Assembly: GCA_001275005.1 (NCBI GenBank)
Contig: JWZX01003233.1
Span: forward strand, 1 to 27,385
From: Chrysochromulina tobinii
Lineage: Eukaryota > Haptophyta > Prymnesiales > Chrysochromulinaceae
Direction: 5' to 3'
DNA length: 27,385 nt
In this document: one piece after another, positions 8,000 through 15,023 of the stretch
How the letters are laid out: the number at the start of each line of letters is the position of its first letter
Position numbering within the stretch: position 1 is the stretch's first letter
Position numbers and translations under genes: made by a program
The notes under the pieces: model-generated
What the model was told of the DNA's origin: nothing
The model's input: the letters and a program-made list of their open reading frames with translations, nothing else
The model's database searches: none

Positions 8000-9823
8000 C
8001 GTGCGCCACGCGTCTTCGCGCGGCTGCAGCCGACGCACGAGAGCAGCGTTTCGTCACAAGAGAGTCGCCTCTCACACTCGGATCGCGTGGTCAAGGTAGC
8101 CGCCGAGTACGCCCACATGGCGCCACTCTCATTCGTGCTCGATGGGGTCCTCGGACCGACGTCCGATCAGGCCGCCGCGTATGCGTCGCTGTGTGCCGAG
8201 GCTACCGAGGGCCTCTTACGTGGCGAGAGCGCGACGCTCATCGCCTTTGGCGCCCCAGGCACGGGCAAGACGCACACCCTCTTCGGTCCAACAAGCCACC
8301 TGTCCAATGCAGCGAACACGTCGGCGTGGCAGGAGTGGGGGCTGCTGCCGCGCGCGTCGCACCACCTGTTCACACGGGCCTCGGCTGTTGGAGGCGTCGA
8401 GGGTCTTTTCGGGCTTGGTGCCACGGTCACATGCACCTTCCTAGAGGTGACCGACGACGCGATCTATGACCTCCTCGGCAAAAACGGGCGGCCGCTGAGG
8501 CTGCGCGAGAGCGCCAAGCTCGGCGTGCATGTGCCCGAGGCCACCCAACGGCTCGTGGAGTGGGAGGAGGATGTGATGCGCGCCCTCTTAATTGGACTGC
8601 AGAACCGCGCCGATGCAGGCCATCGAACACCCTCGTCTCGCTCGGGCGCTGGCGGGGGCGCTCACGCCATCTTCACGCTCACCGTGAGCGTGCGCGTGGG
8701 CGCGTCCGGCGAGATGCAGCACTCGTCTCTGCAGCTGGTCGATCTCGGCGCGGCCGAGGCGCACAGGCCGGGCAGCGGCAGCGGCACGGGCAGCGGGGGG
8801 ACGGGCGGCACCGTGGGCAAGCCGCCGGCGAACACGTCACTCTCCGCGCTCAACACGTGCATCAACGCGCTTGCCGAGTCGACCGCGTTCAGCTCGACGC
8901 TCCCTTCGACGACGAACCCCAATCCGCAGGGGGTACCCTACCGCGACTCGAAGCTCACGTGGCTCCTGCGCGATGCTCTGGGCGGTGATGCCATTGGCGC
9001 CGCGCGCCCGATGCAGACCATCTTCGTCGCGTGCTGCGGCGCAGAGCCGGGCAAGCTGCCGCACTCGATCAACTCGCTCCGCTTTGCACAGCGCTGCCGC
9101 CAAGCGCGCGTGTGGGTGGCAGACGCGTCGCCAGCTCCGCCGAGCACGCCCCCACTCGCCTTGCAGCAGCGCTCTCCGGCGGCAGACGTGGTGTCGCCAG
9201 GCGCGTCGTCGGTCGCGACCTCGCCGCCGGACACGGCAGCGTCGCCGCCGGACTCGGCAGCGTACGGCTTGGCCACGCCGCCGAGATCGGCTGCGAAGAG
9301 AATGCGAGATGCCGAGATCGGCGGCGGAGGCATTTCGCACTTTCTTCGGAGCACGCCGCCGTCGCACGGCGCCGACTCGCGCGAGATGACGGCCTCATCG
9401 CCGGGAGTGATGCCCTCGGGGGCTGTGTACGTATCGCCCTTCGATGAGGACGTATCTTCCGATGAGGAGGGCGAGTCGCCGCCCACCTCGCCTCCGAAGC
9501 CCATGCACCTTCGCTCGGCTGAGCACAAGACGACGAGCGGCGCCGACCCTGTCGACAACCTGCCGAGCTCGCATGCAGCAGAGGCGGCCGTGCTGCGCGA
9601 GAAGCTCGCCACAGTCCAGGCACAGCAGATGGGCAGCGAGCGCCCCACGGTCCGCTCTATGATAGAGGCGACGCTCGCGGCCGAGGCGGCCGAGAGTGCC
9701 ACCCCCTTGGGCGGCGAGGGCTTTGTCGCGCTGCAGTCAGCGCACGCTCACATGGTTCTCCTCGAAGCGCGGCTTGCGGAGCTCGCCACCGCGCCGCCCG
9801 CAGTGCCACTCAGGGAGATTTAG
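8000..9823 (+). CDS. Kinesin-like motor domain, C-terminal part of the IQ/kinesin gene
   Basis: Kinesin motors hydrolyse ATP and move on or remodel microtubules. Visible in order are the first strand VFARLQP, the segment LSFVLDGVLGPTSDQ, the P-loop GAPGTGKTHT (8249-8278), a switch I region with SSRS then HAIFTLTV (near 8634-8691), switch II LVDLGAAE, the helix LSALNTCINAL, the strongly kinesin-like YRDSKLTWLLRDALGG (near 8940), and LRFAQRCRQA closing the motor near 9110. After it come a Ser/Pro-rich tail and a short coiled-coil-like end (AAVLREKLATVQAQQ). Switch I has a Gly-rich insertion and lacks the usual Asn before SSRS. Switch II has Ala where the DxxG Gly normally sits. ATPase activity may therefore be weak or absent. 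Stop at 9821-9823. Confidence 0.85.
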   Translation, partial: RAPRVFARLQPTHESSVSSQESRLSHSDRVVKVAAEYAHMAPLSFVLDGVLGPTSDQAAAYASLCAEATEGLLRGESATLIAFGAPGTGKTHTLFGPTSHLSNAANTSAWQEWGLLPRASHHLFTRASAVGGVEGLFGLGATVTCTFLEVTDDAIYDLLGKNGRPLRLRESAKLGVHVPEATQRLVEWEEDVMRALLIGLQNRADAGHRTPSSRSGAGGGAHAIFTLTVSVRVGASGEMQHSSLQLVDLGAAEAHRPGSGSGTGSGGTGGTVGKPPANTSLSALNTCINALAESTAFSSTLPSTTNPNPQGVPYRDSKLTWLLRDALGGDAIGAARPMQTIFVACCGAEPGKLPHSINSLRFAQRCRQARVWVADASPAPPSTPPLALQQRSPAADVVSPGASSVATSPPDTAASPPDSAAYGLATPPRSAAKRMRDAEIGGGGISHFLRSTPPSHGADSREMTASSPGVMPSGAVYVSPFDEDVSSDEEGESPPTSPPKPMHLRSAEHKTTSGADPVDNLPSSHAAEAAVLREKLATVQAQQMGSERPTVRSMIEATLAAEAAESATPLGGEGFVALQSAHAHMVLLEARLAELATAPPAVPLREI

Positions 9824-9916
9824 GTTCAAACAGTTACTAGTACTCGAGTATCAGTTTAGCTTTTTAGCATTTATAAGGAGAGGTCAGACCGAGAATCATG
9901 ACGCATCCGTCGTACG
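9824..9916. other. Short convergent 3' region
   Basis: 93 bases between the stops of the kinesin gene and the minus-strand gene at 9917. The sequence is AT-richer than its surroundings and includes CATTTATAAGG. It must hold the 3' ends of both transcripts, so the untranslated regions may overlap. Confidence 0.5.
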
Positions 9917-11029
9917 CTACTCTTCATCTTGTTCTTTAAGAATCGCCGATCCCGCTGCCTCCGAGCTCGAGCCGCCGCTCTCCCTCTCCGTCGGCCCCAG
10001 CAAGCTGCGAAGTAGCGCCGCAGCCGAGGCCGAGGGCGCCTGCTTGGAGGGCGCGGGCTGGCGCAAGAGCGCCTCGGCTGCGGCAGAGATTTGGGCGAAG
10101 CGCATCCGCGTATGGCTGCTCAACGGTGAGCTATCGCGGCACGACAGCAAGGTTGACGCAGCGTAGGCCGCGCTGGGCGCCGCCACGACAGGCGGCGTCG
10201 CGGGCGGTGGCGGGGGAGCTATGACAATCGCGTCCCTTGGCTTTGGCGGCTCCTCGGCCTCGCCCCCGAGGCCCTGCCCCTCGAGCCACGCGCGCGCCAT
10301 GATTTGGTACTCGCAGAGCAATGCAGGCAGATCGGAGAGCGGTAGCTCGTCGAGGGCCGTCTCCCGGAAGCGGTGCGTGCACTGGCGCAGCGCGAGCGGT
10401 AACTTCCAGCCGCAGCCCGGGAAGAAGAGCGGATCGGACACGATAAGGAGCCCCACGGGCACGCGCAGCGGTAGCTTGGCGGACGCTTGCAGCTGCGACT
10501 CGCGCAGCACAACAATCTGGGACTCGAGCTGCGCGACGGCGGCGCCGCGTCCATCCTGCGCCCACCCGCCCACGCTACCGCCCAGCGCGCTGTCCGTGTC
10601 CGCCGCGCGCCGAAGCCGTCCGTTGACAGTGATCTCGCCGTCTGCTCGGCAGGTGCCGCACAGTCCGTTGAGCGACGTAAACGCCCGTGGATAGCCACGC
10701 GCCACGCCACGCTGCAACCGCACAAGGTGCGTCTGAACAAGCTCGAGCGTGACCTCGACGTCTTCGAGCGTGCTGCTCTGCGGCAGCAGCAGGTATAGGG
10801 CAAAGTCGGGAGCCACGGAGCACGCCGCATTCAGCAGCACCTCGCGAAGCGTGAAATCGTCGCGCAGCGCCACGATGAGCTTATTGTGCGTGCGCTCGTG
10901 CTCGAGCAGGTTGTCCGCGACCGGCGCATCCAAGAGCGATAGTGGCGATGCTTGCGCGAGGCCACCCAGCGCCGAGCCCAGGCCTCCAAGGGCACTTGGT
11001 TGCAACCCAGAACCAAGCCACCCCCGCAT
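9917..11029 (-). CDS. Uncharacterised protein, 370 aa
   Basis: I do not recognise this gene. The minus-strand frame stays open to 11179 but has no ATG above 11029, so 11029 is taken as the start. An ordered core (residues about 20-240) contains LLEHERTHNKLIVALRDDF, TLREVLLNAACSVAPDFALY, LEDVEVTLELVQTHLVRL and RVPVGLLIVSDPLFFPGCGW, a mix of helices and hydrophobic strands without an obvious catalytic signature. One pair of cysteines, CGTC, lies near residue 125. The second half has a proline-rich linker (APPPPPATPPVV) and an Ala/Ser-rich helical tail ending in KEQDEE. No signal peptide or membrane segment is evident. It is convergent with the kinesin gene. An upstream intron and exon cannot be excluded. 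Confidence 0.65.
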   Translation of the reverse strand: MRGWLGSGLQPSALGGLGSALGGLAQASPLSLLDAPVADNLLEHERTHNKLIVALRDDFTLREVLLNAACSVAPDFALYLLLPQSSTLEDVEVTLELVQTHLVRLQRGVARGYPRAFTSLNGLCGTCRADGEITVNGRLRRAADTDSALGGSVGGWAQDGRGAAVAQLESQIVVLRESQLQASAKLPLRVPVGLLIVSDPLFFPGCGWKLPLALRQCTHRFRETALDELPLSDLPALLCEYQIMARAWLEGQGLGGEAEEPPKPRDAIVIAPPPPPATPPVVAAPSAAYAASTLLSCRDSSPLSSHTRMRFAQISAAAEALLRQPAPSKQAPSASAAALLRSLLGPTERESGGSSSEAAGSAILKEQDEE

Positions 11030-11647
11030 AGGAGACCGTTCACAGTCACACACCCCGAAAACCAACAAAGGCGCCGATCCGGTGGAGCGTGCGGTGGCAC
11101 CTGCGGGGCTGCTGCAACGTGGAATGTCTAGTTTACAAGAGTATATTGAATGTAAGTGGACTGAGGACTCCGTTGACACAACGTTTCATTTGTGGTGCCT
11201 CCGACCGGACCATGGCGGCGGCCCATAAGCCATGTCCTCCACCATCGATCATGCCCCGTCCATGTGCTCCAACACGACCACGTCAGGACCACGTCGCCCC
11301 ATGCCCGTGGCTGTCCCGTGGCCTTCTTCCGCAGATCGTTGTCCATCTTACGATCGCCGCACCCGCAGCAACGCCAGGAACGGCCATGGTGGATCTTGGA
11401 GCAGCGTCCCTCAGGCGCAGTCCCAGGCGTGGTCTTCAACGGGACGCCCTCGCGGCACGTGTCCCCACGCCAACCGAGACGGGCCACTCCCAGTACACCC
11501 ACCAGAATCAGGCACAGCCTCGGGCACCGCGCCACTGATGACTGGGCATGCAGCATGGGCATTCCGCGACGACGTATCCTGCACGCCGCCCCGACGGTCC
11601 ACACGCGATCAAAGTCGACCCTGCACGGGAAGACCCGCACGTGACGA
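11030..11647. other. Intergenic region, no supported gene
   Basis: 618 bases between the start of the minus gene at 11029 and the stop of the bestrophin-like gene at 11648. Frames are open on both strands, but their translations are rich in His, Arg, Pro and Cys with no domain-like pattern, as expected for chance frames. The stretch near 11130-11180 is AT-richer and may hold the promoter of the 9917-11029 gene. Confidence 0.5.
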
Positions 11648-13672
11648 TCACGGGTAATAATCATTGTAGTTGGCGTTCGGATTGGTGTACTCCTCGTAGA
11701 GCACACGCGTCATGCCGCGCGTCGCCGCCATCACGTCGAGCGATTCTTCTTCCGCCGCGCCCGCGCCCGCCGTTGCGGCTCGGGACGGCGCCGACGGCTC
11801 GGGGCGGCCGTTATCGGCTCGGGACGGCGCCGACGGCTCGGGGCGGCCGTTGATGGCGAGATGCTTCAGAGGGCGGTTCTCGTGTGCAGCGAGGGGGTCG
11901 TAGAGGGGTGCGGTGGAGGCAGCGGCGGCGACGGCAGCAGCGCCGGACGAGGTAGCGGACGTGCAGATGAGCGCTTGCGTGCACACGAGCGGCGGCCTGG
12001 CTGCTTCCTCTGGATAGCCGAGCTGGTGAGGTGGGGGCTCCGCGAACGTCTCCATCACATCGAGAGCGACGAGCTCGGTGATGGTGTCCATGAAGATGCC
12101 GCCATCGTCCAGGGCGCAGTGCTCGATGAACAGACCAATCTCCTGGATCCCGAAGAGGCACCAGGTGACGAAGGCGGTCACAGGGACGATGAGCAGACCC
12201 ATCGACTCCACGAGCGAGAAAGGCAGCGTGAGGCACCAGAGCGCGAGGAAGCGCGACGTGTGGCGTGCGTAGCTGAGCGGCACCGGCGTCTGGAGCAGCC
12301 GCTCGCACGCGCCGATGTAGCTCGAGAGCTGGTTGACGTCCTTGAGCAGCATCAGCCTCTCCCGCGAGGTGAAGGTGAGCGAGTCGGGGATGGCCTTGAA
12401 ATCCGTCGAGAGGCACTTGCAGACAAGTAACGGTCGATTGCCGGCGCTTTCGAGACGTTTCGTGATGAAGGCCGGCGGCATGGGTGCGGCCGTCGCGCGG
12501 CGCACCACATGCTCGTACCCTGCGGAGCTGGTGGGCCACTCCCGCTCCGCGTCCGCAAGCACGTCGCGGAGCCCCGTGCGCATCTGAGGGTTGAGCGGTC
12601 GAGGCTTCTTTTCGACCTCGAGGTCGTCCAGAAGGGAACGTCCCACGAGGTGGGCGCGCAGCTCTCGTGGGAACGCGCAGAGCAGCGAGATGAGCCGGCT
12701 CACGCGCTCCGCGCCCGTCTCCTCCTGGTACAGGTAGATGAAGCGCGCCAGGTCGCGGCATCGGTTGAGCACGCATTCCCAAATCCGGCGCGCCTCCCAG
12801 AAACGGTTATACGCTGCGTTCGTGCGGAAGACGAGGAGGAGGGAGAGTGCGCCCCCAAGGAGCGTGTGCATCTGCGCGAGCGACTTGCCCAAGGTGCGGC
12901 CGGGCACCACGCCCCAGAACAGCTGGATGCACGCCACGAGAAGCGCGGTCGCCGTTACCGCCAGCAACGGCTGAAGGATACCGCGGAGCACTTGTGAGCC
13001 TCCTATGTTACACAGCGACGAGAGCCAGATGCTGCGCGTCGTGTAGCGCACAGGGTGGAGATTCAGAGTGGCTGCGCGTCGTGTAGCGCTCGCGCTCGTG
13101 CCACACACTGCCATGAGCATGTTTTCAAACCTGAGACGCGGGAAGACGGGCGCGCATGAGCGTGAATCGACGGGTGTTGTGGTCGATCGAGGCGCGTACT
13201 CTGGAAAGGTGAGCGACCCGTCCTGGTTGGTGTCGAAGCGCGAGATGATGCTCTCCAGTTCGCTGGCGCTGGCCTCACTTCGTCGGAGCCGACGCGGGCC
13301 AGCGATGGCATAGGTGACATCTCGCAACGCGTGGATGCTGACGGTGTCCGCCAGGTCGCCCGTAAGGCTGTCAAAAACGCCGCGCCAATCGCGTGAACCG
13401 GTGACGCCGGTCACCGTATGCGATGGTGTGCGCCGCACCAGACGCTTCAGTGCGTAGGCCAGTCCCTCCTCGGCGCCGAGGGCGCCGACGTGTACTCCAA
13501 GGCCGCCGACGTCGAAGTGTGCCGCAAGAAGCGACCCGCGCGACGGGAGGCGTAAAGCCACGGCGGCCGCTCTCACCACCTGAGGTGCGCTAGCCGCCGG
13601 GGAGTAACCGCTAACCACGCTGGCCAGGAGCAAAGCCAGCGCTGTTGAGTGGAAGGGGAAGAATGTCGTCAT
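11648..13672 (-). CDS. Bestrophin-family channel with N-terminal EF-hand and leader
   Basis: Bestrophins are pentameric anion channels. The plant/algal branch sits in thylakoid or other membranes. The model joins 13672-13200 and 13130-11648 (651 aa). It opens with a signal-peptide-like leader (MTTFFPFHSTALALLLASVV). One EF-hand loop, DTNQDGSLTFPE, is at residues 147-158, and splicing extends it to FENMLMAV, as expected for an EF-hand exit helix. The channel follows with RYTTRSIWLSSL, a first membrane helix (LLAVTATALLVACIQLFW), the family hallmark FRTNAAYNRFWEARRIW, ACERLLQTPVPLSYARHTSR, then paired hydrophobic helices and GIQEIGLFIEH. The acidic calcium-clasp residues of animal bestrophins are not obvious after IEH. 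The C-terminus is Ala/Ser-rich with a 13-residue duplication, ending NPNANYNDYYP. ATG 13672 is used because the frame above it begins with TTG codons. Confidence 0.88.
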   Translation of the reverse strand: MTTFFPFHSTALALLLASVVSGYSPAASAPQVVRAAAVALRLPSRGSLLAAHFDVGGLGVHVGALGAEEGLAYALKRLVRRTPSHTVTGVTGSRDWRGVFDSLTGDLADTVSIHALRDVTYAIAGPRRLRRSEASASELESIISRFDTNQDGSLTFPEYAPRSTTTPVDSRSCAPVFPRLRFENMLMAVCGTSASATRRAATLNLHPVRYTTRSIWLSSLCNIGGSQVLRGILQPLLAVTATALLVACIQLFWGVVPGRTLGKSLAQMHTLLGGALSLLLVFRTNAAYNRFWEARRIWECVLNRCRDLARFIYLYQEETGAERVSRLISLLCAFPRELRAHLVGRSLLDDLEVEKKPRPLNPQMRTGLRDVLADAEREWPTSSAGYEHVVRRATAAPMPPAFITKRLESAGNRPLLVCKCLSTDFKAIPDSLTFTSRERLMLLKDVNQLSSYIGACERLLQTPVPLSYARHTSRFLALWCLTLPFSLVESMGLLIVPVTAFVTWCLFGIQEIGLFIEHCALDDGGIFMDTITELVALDVMETFAEPPPHQLGYPEEAARPPLVCTQALICTSATSSGAAAVAAAASTAPLYDPLAAHENRPLKHLAINGRPEPSAPSRADNGRPEPSAPSRAATAGAGAAEEESLDVMAATRGMTRVLYEEYTNPNANYNDYYP
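11775..11852. repeat. 39-base tandem duplication
   Basis: Two essentially identical 39-base units (each containing GGCTCGGGACGGCGCCGACG) lie inside the bestrophin-like coding region and encode a repeated NGRPEPSAPSRA segment in its disordered tail. Confidence 0.85.
13030..13092. repeat. Spaced direct repeat, about 20 bases
   Basis: GCTGCGCGTCGTGTAGCGC occurs at about 13031 and again at about 13072, about 41 bases apart. Both copies fall in the bestrophin-like second exon just before the first membrane helix, where they encode repeated Arg/Tyr-Thr-Thr-Arg-like peptides. The spacer plus one copy looks like a recent local duplication. Confidence 0.7.
13131..13199 (-). other. Predicted intron, 69 bases, phase 2
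   Basis: On the minus strand the donor GTACGC follows GA of a split codon and the acceptor CGTCTCAG precedes G. Joining restores GAG TTT GAA AAC, giving the last EF-hand loop Glu followed by FENMLMAV. The length is a multiple of three with no stop, so the unspliced frame is also open. The restored EF-hand helix is the reason for preferring splicing. Confidence 0.75.
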
Positions 13673-13876
13673 CAACAAGCCGACGGCTTTTCTGGATCAG
13701 CAATTCCTTTTGAAACATATCTTCGGAAACGGACACCTAAAAAAACACGCTCTCTCAACACCTTCATTCCGAGGCAGCCAAAAGTACTTCGTTTTCCCGT
13801 CTTTTGGCTTGACCTGACTTGACTTGACTGACTTGACTGGCGCGAACAATATCGCCGGCCGCCCTCAGTCCGCCTG
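13673..13876. promoter_or_regulatory. Divergent promoter region between bestrophin-like gene and UBC9-like gene
   Basis: 204 bases, AT-richer than the flanking coding sequence. It contains poly-A/T-leaning segments near 13736-13746 and a TTGAC pentamer array at 13807-13840, which lies closer to the E2 gene and in its orientation. Confidence 0.5.
13807..13840 (+). promoter_or_regulatory. TTGACT pentamer array upstream of UBC9-like gene
   Basis: Five TTGAC-type units in 34 bases (core ACTTGACTTGACTGACTTGA), ending 36 bases before the E2 ATG. Similar arrays occur before three other predicted starts in this window, always in gene orientation. A promoter or 5' UTR element is inferred. Confidence 0.4.
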
Positions 13877-14428
13877 ATGGCGGCCTCCTCTGCTTCTGCG
13901 GAGGCTATCGCGCGGCTGCAGCGTGAGCGCAAGGACTGGCGCAAGGATCGCCCGCCAAACTTTGTCGCCAAACCACAAACGTTGGCGGATGGCTCAAGCA
14001 ACCTCTTCGCGTGGGACATCAAGATACCAGCCAAGCCCAGCTCGATATGGGCACCAGGTCGGTACGCGGCGACGATGACGTTCAAGCCCGACTATCCACA
14101 GACCGCGCCTGTGGTGAAGTTCAAACTCATCGACGGCAAGCCGCTCTTCCATCCCAACGTGTATGAGGACGGTGGAGTCTGTCTCGACCTAATAAACCCA
14201 CCAGAGTCTACGCATGGGTACGGAAAGGGCGGCACGTGGAAGCCCACCCTGAACTTCAAAACGGTCCTGCTCGCTCTGCAGACCTTTCTCGACGAACCCA
14301 ACATGGGCAGCCCGGCGCAGCAAGCCCCGTACAAGCTTCTGAAGCAGGACGAGGCAGCGTACAAAAAGAAGGTATCTGAGCAGGTCGCGAAGGTGGAGCA
14401 CTGCGGACTCGATGACGGTGCAGAGTGA
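13877..14428 (+). CDS. E2 conjugating enzyme, SUMO-E2 (UBC9)-like
   Basis: E2 enzymes carry ubiquitin or a ubiquitin-like modifier on a catalytic Cys and pass it to substrates. UBC9 is the SUMO E2, acting mainly in the nucleus. This 183-residue intronless frame matches the UBC9 layout: an N-terminal helix (RLQRERKDWRKDRPPNFVAK), NLFAWDIKIPAK, YAATMTFKPDYPQTAP, the HPN motif at residues 92-94, catalytic Cys 102 (GGVCLDL), then TWKPTLNFKTVLLALQTFL and DEPNMGSPAQ. The Arg/Lys-rich first helix, the PAQ segment and the PN pair favour UBC9 over other E2s. Odd: about nine extra residues (NPPESTHGYGKGG) lie between the catalytic Cys and the conserved Trp, next to the active site. The ATG follows a TTGAC array by 36 bases. 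Confidence 0.9.
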   Translation: MAASSASAEAIARLQRERKDWRKDRPPNFVAKPQTLADGSSNLFAWDIKIPAKPSSIWAPGRYAATMTFKPDYPQTAPVVKFKLIDGKPLFHPNVYEDGGVCLDLINPPESTHGYGKGGTWKPTLNFKTVLLALQTFLDEPNMGSPAQQAPYKLLKQDEAAYKKKVSEQVAKVEHCGLDDGAE

Positions 14429-15023
14429 GCCACGGCATAAATTTCCGTGGCGTTACACTGCGTAGGGGTGCGGCTTCCGATAGTTTCCGTGGCGCTGGTC
14501 GTCCGTGTGCGCGATGCAAATCGCGCTGCGTGTGCGCGCATCGCCGAGCGGTGTGGAGAGGTGTACCACTCAGGGTCTGCTCCGGGACCGCGTACGAGCG
14601 TCCCGACACTTGCTTGCGTAAACAGCGTCGAAAACAGGCGGCTGGCCTCCCGTCTTCTGTCACGTCATGCATTCGAGACATTTCAGCTACATTTCAGCGG
14701 TTTCACGTCATATAACGATCTCCTGTTCAGATTTGATTCACGCCCGTTTTTAGAGGACCTCGGGTGCAAGAGGGGTGCGAGGGCGGGAGGGCGCCCACCC
14801 GACGCCGCTCACCCGACCTGTGACCTGACGACCGTGACCCGGCCGGCTAGTGCCTAGTCCGGTAGTCCCACCAAAGTGAAAGTCGAGTCCTTCTGCAAAA
14901 GTAAAATAGCGAAATACACGACGTAAAAATAAACTAAGTCCCCGAGACTCAGCCAACAGCCTGAGAGCTAGATCCCACAAAACGGAACGTCTCATCTCGT
15001 CCCGTCAGCCGTCCGACGACCCG
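14429..15023. other. Convergent intergenic region, no supported gene
   Basis: 595 bases between the stops of the E2 gene and the ADCK-like gene. Open frames here are short or lack domain-like composition. A run near 14920-14932 contains AATAAA on the plus strand, a possible polyadenylation signal for a long E2 3' UTR. No tRNA or other RNA gene is recognisable. Confidence 0.5.

Noticed and set aside
8938-9702. 254-residue minus frame opposite the kinesin motor
   Set aside because: The plus strand has the unmistakable RDSKLT kinesin segment here, and the minus frame has no domain.
11192-11657. Overlapping plus-strand frames of 140-150 residues
   Set aside because: His/Pro/Arg/Cys-rich with no ordered pattern; all three frames and the antisense are open by chance in GC-rich DNA.
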